From: Streptomyces sp. AC550_RSS872 | GTDB taxonomy: Bacteria; Actinomycetota; Actinomycetes; Streptomycetales; Streptomycetaceae | NCBI RefSeq assembly: GCF_019049285.1 | Contig: NZ_JAGMUL010000018.1 | Span: 62,001-126,000 of the forward strand | Direction: 5' to 3' | DNA: 64,000 bases | In this document: positions 1 through 8,138 of the stretch, piece by piece | Layout of the letters: each line of letters begins with the position of its first letter | How positions within the stretch are numbered: position 1 is the stretch's first letter | Translations under genes and position numbers: made by a program | The notes under the pieces: generated by a model | Seen by the model: only the letters and a program-made list of their open reading frames with translations | The model's database searches: none | What the model was told of the DNA's origin: nothing

Positions 1-1
1 C

Positions 2-619
2 GAAACTGCCGTCTCGCGATTCGGTCGACTCGACGGGTTGGTCGTCAATGCGGGAGTGGCACGCAGCGGGGGTGTCGGAGAACTGTCCGACGAGGACTGG
101 GAGACAGTGCTTGGTACAAATCTCACCGGCCCCTTCCTTCTGATGCGGGCGGCCTTGCCGCACTTGCTCCGAGCCCGGGGATCTGTCGTCGCGGTCGCTT
201 CGGTCGCTGCCCTGCGTAACGGGGTGCGCAATGCCGCTTACGCCACGTCCAAGGCGGCACTGCTCCAGTTGTGCCGGTCGCTGGCTGTGGACTACGGGCC
301 TCAGGGTCTGCGGGCCAACACCGTCTGCCCCAGCTGGGTGCGCACGGAGATGGCCGACCGCCGCATGGCCCGGTTCGCCGAGGAGGCCGGACTGGCCTCC
401 GCCGGGGTGGACGGAGCATACGAGGAGGCCACCCGGCTGCTGCCGGCACGCCGCCCCGGCGAGCCCCGTGAGGTCGCCGAGGCCATCGCCTGGCTGCTGT
501 CGCCGGCTGCGTCCTTCGTCAACGGTACGGTGCTGACCGTGGACGGGGGCGCGACCGCGCTGGACCCCGGGACTCTTCCCTTCGGCTTTCGCATCAGTTC
601 GCGCGGCGACGAGGGGTGA
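2..619 (+). CDS. Short-chain dehydrogenase/reductase, 5' truncated by window edge
   Basis: C-terminal 205 residues of a classical SDR, an NAD(P)-dependent oxidoreductase; the glycine-rich cofactor-binding start lies outside the window. The frame is open from base 2. Visible are the NAG motif (residues 16-18), the structural Asn in LGTNLTG, and the catalytic Ser67-Tyr80-Lys84 set (YATSK). The C-terminus has the family's FVNGTVLTVDGG signature. The TTG at 38 is not the start because homology continues upstream (FGRLDGLVVNAG). Substrate cannot be told from sequence. Family assignment is firm; specificity is unknown. Confidence 0.9.
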   Translation, partial: ETAVSRFGRLDGLVVNAGVARSGGVGELSDEDWETVLGTNLTGPFLLMRAALPHLLRARGSVVAVASVAALRNGVRNAAYATSKAALLQLCRSLAVDYGPQGLRANTVCPSWVRTEMADRRMARFAEEAGLASAGVDGAYEEATRLLPARRPGEPREVAEAIAWLLSPAASFVNGTVLTVDGGATALDPGTLPFGFRISSRGDEG

Positions 620-667
620 TTCTTGCCGCCGGGGCGTGAGTCGGTCCTGTGCCGGACTATTTGAGAC

Positions 668-730
668 GTGCGTCATGCCGCCTGGCGTGAGTGCGTCATG
701 GTTGGTCATGATCGTATGACCACTTCATAC
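668..730. promoter_or_regulatory. Repeats upstream of the secreted protein gene
   Basis: GTGCGTCATG occurs twice (668-677 and 691-700), followed by the inverted repeat GTATGA-ccact-TCATAC (714-730), which ends 13 bp before the next start codon. Position suggests an operator or promoter-proximal element; no regulator gene is adjacent. Confidence 0.3.
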
Positions 731-743
731 GGGGGAAGCGCAT

Positions 744-1325
744 ATGACCCACTTCACACGCTCGTCCGTGCAGAGCGGACTTGCCGCGTTTGCTGTGCCT
801 CTGATGCTGCTCGGGCCCGCCGGGACGGCTCACGCCGATCAACTCCCCTTCCCCGGAAGGGGATATGTCTCCGTCAGCGGTCCGGCAGAACCCGGCGCGG
901 CAGTGGAACTCACGGTCAAGGAGCGCCCTGGCAATCCACACCCGACGGCGGTGGAGGTCTCCAGCCCGGCGCTGGCCGGCGACACCACCCTGGGCGACAC
1001 CGAGCGCGCCTGGGTGGGTGCGGGTCGAATAAGAGAGAACCTGAAGCCCGGCACGTATCCCGTGACGTTCACGCTGCGCCACAAGGACGCCGACTGCGTG
1101 ACGGAAAAGGACCGGGACTATGTGTGCAACTACCCCGCGATCGTCCTGCGTGAAGAGGTAAAGGTCTCGGCTCCGGACGAGGCCCCGGCATCGGGCGACG
1201 GACCGGGCTACGGCGGCGGCTTGGCGCTCGGCATCGCCTCGGGCGCCGTGGGGACGCTGGCTGTGGGCGGGATACTGCTGCGTCTCCGCCGCCGCGAGGC
1301 CGCTGATGAGTCGTCGCAACGATAG
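744..1325 (+). CDS. Secreted, C-terminally membrane-anchored hypothetical protein
   Basis: 193 residues of unrecognised family. An N-terminal signal peptide covers roughly residues 1-31 (hydrophobic core then AHA-DQ cleavage context). A soluble extracytoplasmic domain follows, with two cysteines (DADCVTEKD and DYVCNY) that could pair. A C-terminal membrane segment of about residues 158-180 is closed by RLRRRE, a positive stop-transfer. This topology (signal, ectodomain, single TM, basic tail) fits a cell-surface protein. ATG 744 follows a GGGGGAAG ribosome-binding site. No operon partner is apparent; an IS remnant begins right after the stop. Confidence 0.7.
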   Translation: MTHFTRSSVQSGLAAFAVPLMLLGPAGTAHADQLPFPGRGYVSVSGPAEPGAAVELTVKERPGNPHPTAVEVSSPALAGDTTLGDTERAWVGAGRIRENLKPGTYPVTFTLRHKDADCVTEKDRDYVCNYPAIVLREEVKVSAPDEAPASGDGPGYGGGLALGIASGAVGTLAVGGILLRLRRREAADESSQR

Positions 1326-1565
1326 AGGGCGTCTGAGAAGTCCCCTTCAAGGCAGGCGAGTTTGGTAGTCCCTGTGCTGGTGGAGGCTGGGATGAAGGGG
1401 CGCGAAACGTGTGCCCGGCGATCTGCCACTCGCGGGTTGGGCAGCGCTGGCGTCGCTGGCGCTGCCTCCGAAGCCGGGGGCGCCCACCCGAGCATCCGCG
1501 GCGGGAGATCATCGGTGCCCTCGGCTACTGGATCCGGGTCGGCTGTGCCTGGCGCCCGTGGGGAG
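1325..1565 (+). pseudogene. Degraded IS5-type transposase N-terminal fragment
   Basis: In the frame through 1409 the translation carries RSRGRPPEHPRREIIGAL followed by a GYWIRVGCAWRP segment. This resembles the N-terminal domain of IS5/IS4-like transposases (GRPREHPRR...VRTGCAWR). No clean start and no downstream DDE catalytic domain exist, and homology ends near 1560. The left edge (gagggcgtctgagaag) lies only 1 bp after the preceding stop and may be a decayed inverted repeat; no matching right repeat was found. It is a relic, not a mobile element able to move by itself. Confidence 0.55.
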
Positions 1566-1766
1566 TTGTGGGCGAAGGCCGCTACGGCCCTCAGGCAGGA
1601 GCGTGCGTGAGCGATTGCGTGAGAGGGCCGTTCAGTCGGATCGGCGTGACCCCGGACCTGAGGCCGGACACGGCGACGACGCTCGGCGCGCGCCGTGCGG
1701 GTGCCGGCGGCCTCAGCTCTGGTCTCAGTGGGGCCTGGAATCGGGGTCGAGGGCGAGATCGGCCCT

Positions 1767-1818
1767 TCACGTACCGGCGGGGCTGACTCATCTGCTCACG
1801 TACCGGCGGGTCTGACTC
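1767..1818. repeat. Two direct copies of a 23-bp sequence, 29 bp apart
   Basis: Copies at 1767-1789 and 1796-1818 share 22 of 23 bases (core TCACGTACCGGCGGG then CTGACTC). The 29-bp spacing is close to three helical turns, so both copies would face the same side of the DNA. They lie about 210 bp upstream of the STAND ATPase start. They could be an operator pair or a recombination scar. Confidence 0.6.
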
Positions 1819-1958
1819 TCCGCATGTGCCGATGGATTTCCACGCTCGTGGGCATGGCCGACCCGAGCAGCCTCCGGCGAGCATGGGGCCGCGCATTTCC
1901 GGTCTTCGCCTGCACCGGACGCCCCACCCTGAAAGTCTCTAGAGTGCATGATCGTTGG

Positions 1959-2005
1959 GCAGTGCGTGCTGTGCGTGCAGTGCGTGCAGTGCGCGCAGTG
2001 CGCTG
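1959..2005 (+). repeat. Tandem 9-bp array (AGTGCGTGC) in the 5' leader
   Basis: Nearly five units of AGTGCGTGC with single-base variants, ending just before the GGAGGGTCGAGGGG ribosome-binding region of the STAND ATPase gene. It lies in the probable untranslated leader. If the longer start at 1955 were used it would encode an ACCACSACSARS-like stretch. Confidence 0.7.
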
Positions 2006-2026
2006 CGGAGGGTCGAGGGGACTGTT

Positions 2027-4045
2027 GTGAAGGTTGAACTTCCGCCGGAGCCGGTGCACTTCGTCAACCGTGACGAGGAGCTGGAGCGTGCCCTGCGTGC
2101 CGTGGCGGAATGGCGGAGCCGTTCCCGTCCGTTGGTTCTCGCGCTGAGCGGGCCCGCCGGGCTGGGGAAGACGGAGCTGGCCGGTCTGATCGCCCGGACT
2201 CTGCTCGACCGCTACCCCATGACCGACGGTGTGCTGTCCGTCGATCTCGATGACTTCCGGGACGGTGACGCGCTGGATCCCGGTGATGTGCTCACCCGGT
2301 TGCTGGGCTCGCTCGACGTGGAGCCGGGGCAGGTGCAGGCCGCCTACGCGGCCCGGTGCAGGCAGTACTGGAACAGGACGTCCGAGGCGAAACTGGTCCT
2401 CGTTCTGGACAACGTGCGCTACGCCTCGGAGGTCGTTCCCCTGCTTCCGGCGTCGGGCGACAGCGTGGTGATCGTCACGAGCCACGGTCCGCTCCGTGAG
2501 TTCGAGGCAGGTGCCGCGGTGGATCTGGCGCTCCCGCCACTGGAGGAGCGGGCCGCGACGGAACTGCTGGAGCTGATCGTCCCCGACCAGCGGCTGGCCG
2601 CGGACCCCGAGGCGGCGCGGGCCGTGATCCGGTTGTGCGACGGGCTGCCCGCGGCGCTGCACGTGGCGGGCCGATGGGTGCGTACGCACCGCCTGCGCCC
2701 CCTCTCTCGTCTCCTCGCCGATCTCCGGACCGAGTTGGACGAGAAGGGCGTGTCCGACGTGGAGCGCGTCTGGGACACGGCTTACGCCGATCTGTCCCGC
2801 CCGGCGGCCCTGCTCTACCGGTTGCTGCCGCACCACCCCGGCGAGACGTTCACGCTCCCCTCCGCCACCGCTCTGTCAGGACTGGGGCCGGAGGACTGCC
2901 AGGACGCCCTGGAGGAGCTGGACCGGGCTGGGTTACTGGACCTGCGTCCGTTGTCGCTGACGGAGTCCGGCCAGATGAGGCTGCCGGGACCGCTGCGTGC
3001 GCATGCGATGCGGCGCTGCCGACGGGAGACGGCGGACGGGGAGGTGGCCGAGGCGCAGGTGAGGCTGGTGCGCTGGCTCGTCCGGCAGGCTCAGCTGGCC
3101 GACCGGTTCGCCGCCGGCGCCCGGCTGACCGTCGTGGATCGGCTCGACGGTGTTCCCGGTGTGCCGGATGTCGCGCTGGAGGATCCGGAAGCGGCCACGA
3201 GCGACGAGGCCCGGGCCCAGCGTGCCGAACGCGCGGCCCGCTGGCTGGCCGAGGAACGCCATGTGCTGTTCGCCTGCGCCCGCCTGGCCCACGGCCGGGG
3301 GCTGGACACCGAGGTCGTCGCCCTGTCCGAGCCGGTGTGGACGCATGCCCTGGACCATCCCCACCAGTCCGAGGTCGTCGAGGTCTTCCGGCTCGCCGTC
3401 GACTCGGCGGTCCGGCATGGCGGGAACGCCGGGTGGTTGGTGCGCACCCGCTGCCAGCTGGCCAGACCGTTGTGGGAGTCGGGAGAGTACGAGGAGGCCG
3501 CGGCCCAGCTCGACGGCGCGATGTCCGCCGGTGAGCTGCTGGGGGAGTCCGACCGGGACCGTAAGCTCGCCGCCTCGGCCGTGGAGGCCCGCGGCATGCT
3601 CAAGGGCGCACGGGGTGAGTGGAGTGCCGCTCTGGCCGACTTCGCCGGCTCCCGCGACCTGCATCGCGCGATCCCCAACCCCTACGGCGTCCTCCTCCAG
3701 ACGTACCGGATGGGAGAGGCGAGCGCCAAGGTGGGGGATCTTGAGACAGCGTGTCGGCTGTTGTCCGAGGCGCACACCGGGTTCGTGGCGAAGCGGCGCG
3801 AGAGGCTGATCGGGCGCTCGGCGTCCGCCCTCGCCGGTGTCCTGCACCAGCTCGGCCGTACGGTCGAGGCCAGGGAGCTGTACGAGCAGTCCCTGGCGCG
3901 TGCCGACCGACGACGCGCCGGTGTGGACCGGGCACGCGTCCACGAGGCTCTGGCCGAACTGGACACGGGCGAAGGGAACTTGGCGGAAGCCGAGGAACAC
4001 CGTACGGCGGCCCGGGCCCTGCGTCGGCGCAACGGCCTCGTCTAG
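2027..4045 (+). CDS. STAND P-loop ATPase (NB-ARC) with C-terminal TPR-like repeats
   Basis: 672 residues. Walker A GPAGLGKT is at about residues 42-49 and Walker B (LVLVLDNV) at about 123-130. A GLPAAL motif of the NB-ARC helical part is near residue 205. The C-terminal third (about 480-660) has repeated helix pairs with TPR spacing. The layout matches the ATPase and sensor parts of AfsR/SARP-type or other STAND switches, but there is no N-terminal DNA-binding or effector domain: the protein opens directly into HFVNRDEELERAL. GTG 2027 is chosen because GAGGGG lies 6 bp upstream and homology starts at once; a longer frame from 1955 only translates the tandem array. Role probably signal-dependent assembly; ligand and partner unknown. 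Confidence 0.8.
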   Translation: MKVELPPEPVHFVNRDEELERALRAVAEWRSRSRPLVLALSGPAGLGKTELAGLIARTLLDRYPMTDGVLSVDLDDFRDGDALDPGDVLTRLLGSLDVEPGQVQAAYAARCRQYWNRTSEAKLVLVLDNVRYASEVVPLLPASGDSVVIVTSHGPLREFEAGAAVDLALPPLEERAATELLELIVPDQRLAADPEAARAVIRLCDGLPAALHVAGRWVRTHRLRPLSRLLADLRTELDEKGVSDVERVWDTAYADLSRPAALLYRLLPHHPGETFTLPSATALSGLGPEDCQDALEELDRAGLLDLRPLSLTESGQMRLPGPLRAHAMRRCRRETADGEVAEAQVRLVRWLVRQAQLADRFAAGARLTVVDRLDGVPGVPDVALEDPEAATSDEARAQRAERAARWLAEERHVLFACARLAHGRGLDTEVVALSEPVWTHALDHPHQSEVVEVFRLAVDSAVRHGGNAGWLVRTRCQLARPLWESGEYEEAAAQLDGAMSAGELLGESDRDRKLAASAVEARGMLKGARGEWSAALADFAGSRDLHRAIPNPYGVLLQTYRMGEASAKVGDLETACRLLSEAHTGFVAKRRERLIGRSASALAGVLHQLGRTVEARELYEQSLARADRRRAGVDRARVHEALAELDTGEGNLAEAEEHRTAARALRRRNGLV

Positions 4046-4086
4046 GGCCGGTCGCCTGGATCGTGCCGGCGTCCGAACAGCAGGCC

Positions 4087-5880
4087 CTAGATCACCTGCG
4101 CCGCCTCGGTGTCCGTGGCCGGGCGGAGGGTGATGCGGAACGTCCGGTCCCCGACGAGGCAGTTCAGCTCGGTGTGGCTGTCCGGAGCGGGCTGCGGGGA
4201 GAGCAGCCGGGCGTACACGGCCGACAGGGCGACGGCCGGGTCGAGTCGTGCGACCCGGCCTGACTCGGGCCGAGGGTCGATCCGGACGGTGTACGGCTGC
4301 TCATGGCCGCGGGCTCTGATCAGGCAGCCGCCGGACGGCAGCAGCGCCGCGGCCGAACGGCAGCCCGGGTAGGCGGACAACGCGTGCCGGGTCCAGCCGT
4401 CGGAGGTCCAGGCGAGGTCCACGGGGGCTTGGGACGGCGGCAGCGGACGACGGTACAACAGGCCTGCCGAACGGGTGTACCGCTCGTCCGCGGCGCCGTG
4501 CTCCACAGCGAGGTGGTGGCCAGGCGGTCCGGTGCCGGCCGGGTGCCGGGTGATCCGGACACCCGCCGCGGTGGTGTCGATGCGGACGTCGAACGCCGCG
4601 GGGATGCGCGTGGCGGGCACGGGCGCGGGCAGCAGTCGGGGAGTGAGGCGTTGGGCGGGCGGCGCGAGACCGAGCAGGGCGTAGACCTCGGTGCGCAGGC
4701 GCTCCACGGCATCGCCGGGCGGTGCGAACGCGGCCTGAGCTGCGGCGTGCCCGGGTCCCGGCCGGTACGCCCGCAGTGCTTCGGTGATGTCCGCGCCGTG
4801 TTCCAACCGCGGTATGCGGCCCAGTAGTACGTCCATGGGACTGCCCGGGATCAGCTCGCCGCCGCCCGGGTGGACGCTCACGAGGGGGCGGTCCTGGACC
4901 GCGCAGTAGTACAGGGCCGCCGATCCGTGGTCGGTCACGAGGGCGTCGGCGGCGATCAGGACCGAGGCCCACTCCTCGCAGGGATCCGGGAGGACCATCC
5001 CCGCGTCGAGGGCCGGCGCCAGGCGCTCGGTCAGCTCGTACGTGCCGAGCAGGCTGCGTTCGTTGGGATGGACCACAAGCGCCAACTGGTACTCGTCGTA
5101 CGGCAGCTGGGCCGCGAGCCGGGCCGGCAGGCCGGGGCGTTGCCGGAGGAGGGAGTCGGGACCCCACGTGGAGACCATGACGAGCAGCTTGCGGGCCCCG
5201 GTGCCCAACGCGGCCCGGTAACGGTCGCGCAGGGGGACGGAAGCGAGGACGCGTTCCAGAGTGAGGTCGCCGATCACCTTCGCGCACCGGGCTGCTTGCG
5301 GACTCGTGGCGGCGAGCCTGGCGACCTGGTCGGGATGGGCCAGGGCGTGCAGTGCTATCGGAGCGTCGGGTTCGGTTCGTCGCAGATACGCCGGGTCCAG
5401 CCCGGATGCCGAGTCGGCCGAACCTTCGCCGGGGAGCGACTTGTTGAAGCCCGCGCCGTGCGGCAGGAGGACGTGGGGGCCGCGCAGCAGCCTCAGGTCG
5501 CCCTTCGGGCTCGCGGCGACGACCAGGTCGTGGGTACGACCGCACGCTTCGCTCCACGGCACCGTACGGCCTCCGACGGCGTCGATCGCGGAGAGCGCGT
5601 CGGCTCCGAAGTCCGAACCCGGGGCGAGGGTGAACAGGCGCGTGATCCGGCCATCACCGGAGAATACGGGGACGACGTCCAGCAGCCGGTACAGAGCCAC
5701 CGCCGACCGAGCCACGAACAGAACCGCCCGCCCGTCGCCCGTCGCCCGTCGCCCGTCGCCCGTCGCCCGTCGCCCGTCGCCCGTCGCCCGTCGCCCGTCG
5801 CCCAGTTTACTGGGAACCGGCGGACGGGAAGTGCTGTTTCCGCAGGTCGGGGCGGGCTCGTTCACGTCGGCGGGCGACAT
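4087..5880 (-). CDS. GT-B-like / CDP-glycerol glycerophosphotransferase-like protein with a repeat-encoded N-terminus
   Basis: 597 residues. The core from about residue 52 resembles Streptomyces proteins related to CDP-glycerol glycerophosphotransferases: a His-Gly turn (LLPHGAGFNK), LVMVSTWGPDSL, and a donor-site stretch ADALVTDHGSAALYY. A likely role is making or modifying a cell-surface polymer, by family inference. Residues 26-51 are GDGRRAT repeats, translated from ten copies of a 7-bp unit, so the number of repeats sets the reading frame of the core. ATG 5880 is preceded by AGGA at 7-bp spacing. An in-frame GTG at 5715, just past the array, could give a core-only protein. Convergent with the STAND ATPase gene. 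Confidence 0.65.
   Translation of the reverse strand: MSPADVNEPAPTCGNSTSRPPVPSKLGDGRRATGDGRRATGDGRRATGDGRAVLFVARSAVALYRLLDVVPVFSGDGRITRLFTLAPGSDFGADALSAIDAVGGRTVPWSEACGRTHDLVVAASPKGDLRLLRGPHVLLPHGAGFNKSLPGEGSADSASGLDPAYLRRTEPDAPIALHALAHPDQVARLAATSPQAARCAKVIGDLTLERVLASVPLRDRYRAALGTGARKLLVMVSTWGPDSLLRQRPGLPARLAAQLPYDEYQLALVVHPNERSLLGTYELTERLAPALDAGMVLPDPCEEWASVLIAADALVTDHGSAALYYCAVQDRPLVSVHPGGGELIPGSPMDVLLGRIPRLEHGADITEALRAYRPGPGHAAAQAAFAPPGDAVERLRTEVYALLGLAPPAQRLTPRLLPAPVPATRIPAAFDVRIDTTAAGVRITRHPAGTGPPGHHLAVEHGAADERYTRSAGLLYRRPLPPSQAPVDLAWTSDGWTRHALSAYPGCRSAAALLPSGGCLIRARGHEQPYTVRIDPRPESGRVARLDPAVALSAVYARLLSPQPAPDSHTELNCLVGDRTFRITLRPATDTEAAQVI
5731..5800 (-). repeat. Ten perfect 7-bp tandem repeats inside the coding start
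   Basis: Plus strand CCCGTCG x10 without a mismatch, flanked by partial units (cccg before, ccc after). Seven is not a multiple of three: three units encode GDGRRAT, and gain or loss of one unit shifts the frame of the downstream transferase. Confidence 0.95.
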
Positions 5881-5984
5881 GATCCGATCCTATCGCGCGC
5901 TGTTCACGGGTAGCCGAGAGTGATCCACGCCGCACATCGAGCAAGGGCGGGGTGGTCTGTCGGACCGGTCGCGAGGATGGCGGC

Positions 5985-6452
5985 ATGAGTGACTGGGGAA
6001 TCGCCCTGATCGCCGCGGGATCGGCGATCGCGGGCAGTGTGGTGACCGGCTGGTACGCCCGCGGTGCCGGTATCCGGCAGGCCGAGGCGGCACGGCACGC
6101 GGGTGACCGTCAGGCGGAGGCGCTGCTCGAGTCGGTTCGCATGACGCTCAGCGCCGAGTCCGGCCACCGTGAGTTCGCCCGCCGCCGTCAGGTCTATGCG
6201 GAGTTCCTCGGAGCCGCGGAGGCCAGGATCCTCACCGAGCGGACCGGCCGCGGGCAGGCCGACGACGACGTCCTGCTGCAACGCGCCCTGGGCGGGGTGC
6301 TCCTGGAAGGCCCGCCTGACGCCGCCGCGGCGGCACAACACCTCGTCGACTGTCTGCGCCGGCATGAGAGGCCGGACGAACTGAAAAGCGCGAAGCATGC
6401 CTTCGTCACGGTGGCCCAGGAGTGCTGCCGGTCCCGGTCCCGGTCCCGGTGA
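5985..6452 (+). CDS. Small N-terminally membrane-anchored hypothetical protein
   Basis: 155 residues. One hydrophobic segment at residues 4-24 (GIALIAAGSAIAGSVVTG) would anchor it with the rest cytoplasmic. The rest is helical and charged (AEAARHAGDRQAEAL, FARRRQVYAEFLGAAEARI), typical of short Streptomyces proteins with an N-terminal TM and a coiled coil; no known function. ATG 5985 has GAGGATGG upstream. The last residues are SRSRSR from a hexanucleotide array, and the stop sits where that array meets a second one. Confidence 0.65.
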   Translation: MSDWGIALIAAGSAIAGSVVTGWYARGAGIRQAEAARHAGDRQAEALLESVRMTLSAESGHREFARRRQVYAEFLGAAEARILTERTGRGQADDDVLLQRALGGVLLEGPPDAAAAAQHLVDCLRRHERPDELKSAKHAFVTVAQECCRSRSRSR

Positions 6453-6477
6453 CTGTGACTGTGACTGTGACTGTGAC
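6428..6477 (+). repeat. Two abutting hexanucleotide arrays at a stop codon
   Basis: CCGGTC x3 plus one variant unit (6428-6451) runs straight into TGACTG x4 plus a partial unit (6450-6477). The stop TGA is the first three bases of the second array, which carries an in-frame TGA in every unit. Copy-number change in either array keeps frame and termination. Confidence 0.9.
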
Positions 6478-6608
6478 AAGGATCGTCTACAAGGATCTTC
6501 CGCCAGGTGCCGGAGGGCGAGCTCGCCCTTCGATCCTCCCGTCAACTGCTCGGCACCGCACGAACGTTGACCCACCCCACCCGTCCCAGCAGAATGACCC
6601 CGCACTCG

Positions 6609-6622
6609 TGAGAGCGCTCTCA
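6609..6622. promoter_or_regulatory. LacI-family type operator
   Basis: Perfect 14-bp palindrome TGAGAGCGCTCTCA, centred on GCGC as in LacI/GalR-family sites; the Streptomyces CebR site TGGGAGCGCTCCCA differs by one base per half-site. It ends 20 bp before the ATG of the Tat-exported protein gene, so a bound repressor would block its transcription start or early elongation. No lacI-type gene is in the window. Confidence 0.75.
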
Positions 6623-6642
6623 AGGCCCGGCAAGGGAGACCC

Positions 6643-8085
6643 ATGAACGGCATGACCGGCGTGACCCGCACGACCGACGGACAGGGACGAGGGCGAGGCC
6701 CGGCGCTCAGTCGCCGTGCGCTCCTGGGGGCCGGTCTCGGCGCCGCCGTGCTCACCGCGGCCGGAGTGGGGCCGGCCCATGCCGACGGGGCCGGGGCGGG
6801 CGAAGTCGGTGCCCATGCCCGCGCGGCCTCCGCCCAGCGCCGCGGCCACGCCTTCCTCGCCGCCGCCATGGACGCCTACCCGGACCACGGCGGCATCCGC
6901 CTCGCCCAGAGCTACGCCGACCAGGCCGGCCTGTTCAGCACCGCCTTCACCTACGACAACGCCCTCGCGGTCCTCGCCCACCTCGCCGCCCGCACCGCCG
7001 ACGGGCGCGCCCGCGCCGTGGCACTCGGGGACGCGCTGCTGTACGCGCAGGAGCACGACCCGGCGCACGACGACGGCCGGCTGCGGCAGGCGTACAACGT
7101 CGGGCCGTACACCTTCTATGACGGCTCGCTCCAGCCGGACGGGTTCGTGCGGGCGGACGGCAGCGCCAACGTGGGGACGCAGTTCGGGTTCACGGGGACG
7201 GCCGTGGGGGACATGGCCTGGGCCGGGATCGCGCTGAGCGCCCTCGCGGGGCGGACCGGGCAGCGGCGGTTCCTCGCGGGTGCCGTGCGGATCGGGGAGT
7301 GGATCGAGCGGAACGGGCGTACCGACGAACCCCTCGGCGGGTACAAGTTCGGGGTCGACGGGGCCAATCAGAAGCTGCCTTTCACCTCCACCGAGCACAA
7401 CACCGACCTCGTCTGCCTCTTCGGGCGGCTTGCCCGTCTCACGGGGGACGGGGTCTGGCTGGAGCGGCGTGCTCGTGCCCGGGGGTTCCTCCAGAACATG
7501 TGTGAGGCGGACGGCGGCTTCTTCTACACCGGGACCAATGACGGGGTGACCGTCAACAAGTCGCCGATTCCCGCCGACACCCAGACCTGGACCTACCTGG
7601 CCCTCGGCTCCCGCACCCATGCCCGGTCGCTGGACTGGGCCGCGCGGGAGCTGGCCGCCCTCGATCACGCCGAGCGGCGCAACAGCACGGTGCCGGCGGG
7701 GCAGTCGTACGAGGGTGTCACCTTCAGCTCGGCCGGTCTCGTCGCGAACGAGGACGCCCCGATCGCCGAAGGCCGGCCCAAGCCCGACCGCAACGGCGTG
7801 TGGTTCGAGGGGACGGCTCATCTCGCGCTCGCCCTGCGGGAGCGGCACGGACGCGGGGACGAGGCGCGGGCGCGGCGGCTGCTCGGCTCCATCGAGCGGG
7901 CGCAGGATCTGCTCGGGGGCGGTCAGACCGTCGGCGGGCGGGCGCTTCCCGAGCGGTCCGGGGTCGTGTCGGCCAGCAGCCCGCTCGACACCGGGTTCGG
8001 GTTCGGCTACTACCCCTACCGGCACCTCGGGGCGACCGCCTGGTATCTGATGGCGGCCGTGCGCGCCAACCCGCTGCGGGCCTGA
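6643..8085 (+). CDS. Tat-exported protein, probable (alpha/alpha)6-barrel glycan-active enzyme
   Basis: 480 residues. N-terminal twin-arginine signal: SRRALLGAGLG then a hydrophobic run and AHA at about residue 48. The mature part has repeated helical blocks with aromatic/acidic motifs (FTYDNALAVLA, GPYTFYDGSLQPDG, TSTEHNTDLV, NGVWFEGTAHLALAL, DTGFGFGYYPYRHLGATAWY), recalling alpha/alpha-barrel glycoside hydrolases or epimerases. No catalytic pair can be named with confidence. A LacI-type palindrome just upstream supports sugar-responsive control. RBS AAGGGAG precedes ATG 6643. Confidence 0.7.
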   Translation: MNGMTGVTRTTDGQGRGRGPALSRRALLGAGLGAAVLTAAGVGPAHADGAGAGEVGAHARAASAQRRGHAFLAAAMDAYPDHGGIRLAQSYADQAGLFSTAFTYDNALAVLAHLAARTADGRARAVALGDALLYAQEHDPAHDDGRLRQAYNVGPYTFYDGSLQPDGFVRADGSANVGTQFGFTGTAVGDMAWAGIALSALAGRTGQRRFLAGAVRIGEWIERNGRTDEPLGGYKFGVDGANQKLPFTSTEHNTDLVCLFGRLARLTGDGVWLERRARARGFLQNMCEADGGFFYTGTNDGVTVNKSPIPADTQTWTYLALGSRTHARSLDWAARELAALDHAERRNSTVPAGQSYEGVTFSSAGLVANEDAPIAEGRPKPDRNGVWFEGTAHLALALRERHGRGDEARARRLLGSIERAQDLLGGGQTVGGRALPERSGVVSASSPLDTGFGFGYYPYRHLGATAWYLMAAVRANPLRA

Positions 8086-8088
8086 AAC

Positions 8089-8138
8089 ACCGGTCGGCGA
8101 CGGCACCTGACCTCCCCCGTCATGGTCAGCCGACCGGT
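8089..8138. terminator. Bidirectional hairpin between convergent genes
   Basis: ACCGGTCGGC (8089-8098) pairs perfectly with GCCGACCGGT (8129-8138), with an inner TGACC/GGTCA stem (8108-8112, 8124-8128). It lies between two convergent genes and its right arm covers the last codons of the minus-strand gene. No U-tract, as is common in Streptomyces. Confidence 0.6.

Larger units (their letters stand above)
1566..2026. other. Non-coding upstream region of the STAND ATPase gene
   Basis: About 460 bp without a credible gene; the short ORFs here have no recognisable domains. It holds a 23-bp direct repeat (1767-1789 and 1796-1818) and a 9-bp tandem array (1959-2005), listed separately. Confidence 0.5.

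Noticed and set aside
2027..4045. STAND ATPase as an Avs-type antiphage protein
   Set aside because: No N-terminal nuclease, TIR or other effector domain and no defence neighbours; the closer match is to regulator-type STAND proteins.
5731..5800. Repeat cluster as a possible CRISPR array
   Set aside because: Units are 7 bp with no spacers and no cas genes; it is a simple tandem repeat.
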